Source: an uncultured Gammaproteobacteria bacterium | GTDB lineage: Bacteria; Pseudomonadota; Gammaproteobacteria; Pseudomonadales; Pseudohongiellaceae | Assembly (NCBI GenBank): GCA_903889815.1 | Contig: CAISYX010000223.1 | Location: 1-5,418 of the forward strand | Length of the DNA: 5,418 bases | Direction of reading: 5' to 3' | Part shown: in pieces, positions 5,377-5,418 of the stretch | Position numbering within the stretch: the stretch's first letter is position 1 | Layout of the letters: each line of letters opens with the position of its first letter | The notes under the pieces: generated by a model | Seen by the model: the letters and a program-made list of their open reading frames with translations, nothing else | The model's database searches: none | What the model was told of the DNA's origin: nothing | Position numbers and translations under genes: made by a program

Positions 5377-5418
5377 GCGATGCGGCGTCGTTGCGACGGC
5401 GCTGCTCATCCTTGGCCA
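5366..5418 (-). CDS. Possible C-terminal tail of a gene entering from the right edge
   Basis: One minus-strand frame is open from the window edge to a TGA at 5366-5368 and reads AKDEQRRRNDAASLRS. The strongly charged composition and mostly G/C third positions resemble a real protein end. It would overlap the DUF1653 stop by 11 bases in a convergent arrangement. Sixteen codons are too few to identify a family, and open frames of this length are common by chance. Confidence 0.25.
   Translation of the reverse strand, partial: AKDEQRRRNDAASLRS

Noticed and set aside
5382..5400. Possible terminator after the DUF1653 gene
   Set aside because: CGTCG (5386-5390) and CGACG (5394-5398) form a 5-bp stem with a 3-base loop, but no T-tract follows on either strand.
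4969..5409. Minus-strand open frame of 146 codons over the DUF1653 gene
   Set aside because: It covers a well supported DUF1653 gene with its own ribosome binding site, and the antisense product has no recognisable features.

Overview
The window is GC-rich, densely packed bacterial chromosome. It looks gammaproteobacterial, possibly a marine or environmental lineage. That assignment is an inference from the gene families and the style of the intergenic repeat; there is no rRNA or other marker gene to prove it. No tRNA, CRISPR array, transposase or phage gene is visible.

Layout. Positions 1-264 contain no gene I can support. They hold a large perfect inverted repeat (arms 141-168 and 222-249) that encloses two smaller hairpins, lying just past the stop codon of the next gene. 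Positions 265-1965 (minus) encode a membrane-anchored oligopeptide-binding protein of the OppA/SBP_bac_5 family. A divergent promoter region of about 134 bp separates it from a compact MscS-type mechanosensitive channel (2100-2918, plus). After a 215-bp gap comes a three-gene plus-strand cassette: an ECF sigma factor (3134-3661), a single-pass membrane protein that is the likely anti-sigma factor (3715-4164), and a small anchored periplasmic protein resembling the CnrX/CpxP-type metal sensors (4161-4616). The last two overlap by ATGA. A small lipoprotein gene (4620-4976, minus) converges on the cassette with only 3 bp between the stop codons. Divergent from the lipoprotein is a DUF1653 gene (5137-5376, plus). 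The last 53 bases may carry the C-terminal tail of a further minus-strand gene.

How the genes fit together. The clearest functional unit is the sigma / membrane anti-sigma / periplasmic sensor cassette. It has the architecture of Cnr-type envelope signalling: the sensor perceives a periplasmic signal, the anti-sigma relays it, and the sigma factor is released. Here the sensor has almost no metal-binding side chains, so the signal may not be a metal. MscS, the peptide-binding protein and the lipoprotein are also envelope functions, but nothing in the sequence proves that the sigma factor controls them.

The most unusual items are the branched inverted-repeat element, a near-repeat of the OppA stop-codon region on the element's far side, and the ligand-poor sensor with its unfamiliar anti-sigma partner. 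I did not find a clearly new multi-gene system; the sigma cassette comes closest.
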